Assembly: GCA_027023345.1 (NCBI GenBank)
Contig: JALVVO010000263.1
Location: 1-6,288 of the forward strand
DNA from: Thermaceae bacterium
Lineage (GTDB): Bacteria; Deinococcota; Deinococci; Deinococcales; Marinithermaceae
Direction of reading: 5' to 3'
Length of the DNA: 6,288 nucleotides
The notes under the pieces are model-generated. The model saw only the letters and a list, made by a program, of their open reading frames with translations. It was not told the DNA's origin and searched no databases. Numbering within the stretch: the stretch's first letter is position 1; every line of letters starts with the position of its first letter. The translations under genes were made by a program, and so were the position numbers. Shown here piece after piece: positions 5,897 through 6,288 of this stretch.

Positions 5897-6288
5897 ATGG
5901 ACCCGGTACGGCTGCTCGTCGAGCTGATCCGGGCGAGGAGCCCGAGCACGGAGGAGGGCCCGGCCCGGGCGGTGCTCGAGGAGGCCCTCCGGGGGCTCGG
6001 CCTCGACCTCGAGGTGGACCGGGCGGGGAACCTCTACGCCCTTAAAGAGGGCCGGGGGCCGGAGGTCGCCCTCACCGGCCACATGGACACCGTCCCCGCC
6101 GGCGACGAGGGGGCTTGGCCGGTGCCTCCCTTTGCCGGCGAGGTGAGGGACGGCTTCGTCTGGGGCCGGGGGGCGGTGGACATGAAGGGGGCGCTGGCGG
6201 CGATGGTGGCGGCGGCCGCCGAGCTCGTCCAGACGCGCTACCCCGGGCGCTTTTCGCCGCTCTTCGTGGGGGCCGAGGAGGTCGGCGG
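5897..6288 (+). CDS. M20-family metallopeptidase/deacylase (ArgE/DapE type), N-terminal part
   Basis: The first 130 residues of a zinc-dependent M20 amidohydrolase are visible; the rest lies beyond the right edge. The catalytic motifs appear in order: GHMDTVP (61-67), with metal ligand His62 and catalytic-support Asp64; WGRGAVDMKGALAAM (89-103), with bridging metal ligand Asp95; and VGAEEVG (124-130), with the general base Glu127 and metal ligand Glu128. The family includes acetylornithine deacetylase, succinyl-diaminopimelate desuccinylase, the LysW-lysine/ornithine hydrolase LysK of Thermus, and carboxypeptidase G2. The visible part does not separate them, and no lysine or arginine genes lie within the window. 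ATG 5897 starts two bases after the rlmB stop and is served by GGGAGGGG at 5884-5891; the in-frame GTG at 5891 is too close to that site. The gene is probably co-transcribed and translationally coupled with rlmB. Confidence 0.9.
   Translation, partial: MDPVRLLVELIRARSPSTEEGPARAVLEEALRGLGLDLEVDRAGNLYALKEGRGPEVALTGHMDTVPAGDEGAWPVPPFAGEVRDGFVWGRGAVDMKGALAAMVAAAAELVQTRYPGRFSPLFVGAEEVG

Overview
The window is very GC-rich, densely packed DNA. It looks like a member of the Deinococcota, most likely a Thermaceae relative (Thermus, Meiothermus, Oceanithermus or Marinithermus type). The reasons are strong G/C third-position bias, GTG and TTG starts, genes that overlap by a few bases, and -10 boxes of the TANNNT type placed so close to start codons that the mRNAs should be leaderless. 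The genus is an inference from style and gene families; no marker gene is present. Every gene-free gap is under 140 bases.

Layout: (a) 1-309, minus strand: the N-terminal part of a metallo-beta-lactamase-fold hydrolase, running off the left edge. (b) 310-384: a divergent intergenic region with a strong plus-strand promoter overlapped by a perfect dyad, driving a small heat-shock protein (385-855) that ends in a strong terminator. (c) 933-1469: a small secreted protein of unknown function with its own extended -10 promoter and its own terminator. (d) 1530-3653: a three-gene operon with overlapping ends, coding for a MobA/GlmU-type nucleotidyltransferase, a two-helix membrane protein with a CBS-like tail, and a short nitronate monooxygenase-family flavoprotein. 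(e) 3654-3789: a regulatory intergenic region with two promoter candidates, a direct repeat and a 9-bp hairpin that stops one base before the ribosome binding site. (f) 3790-5118: a KamA-family radical SAM/PLP aminomutase that keeps the iron-sulfur cysteines and the PLP lysine, but appears to have Arg and Ser where lysine 2,3-aminomutase has its two lysine-binding aspartates. (g) 5181-5894: RlmB-type 23S rRNA 2'-O-methyltransferase, probably leaderless. (h) 5897-6288: the start of an M20-family metallopeptidase/deacylase, coupled to rlmB and running off the right edge.

The genes do not form one obvious pathway. They read as several short transcription units, three of which are separated by terminators whose U-tract runs into or lies just before the next promoter's -10 box. 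The two points most worth following are the aminomutase with altered substrate-pocket residues and its structured leader, and the unexplained nucleotidyltransferase/CBS membrane protein/flavoprotein operon. I did not find a CRISPR array, mobile element, toxin-antitoxin pair, tRNA or rRNA.
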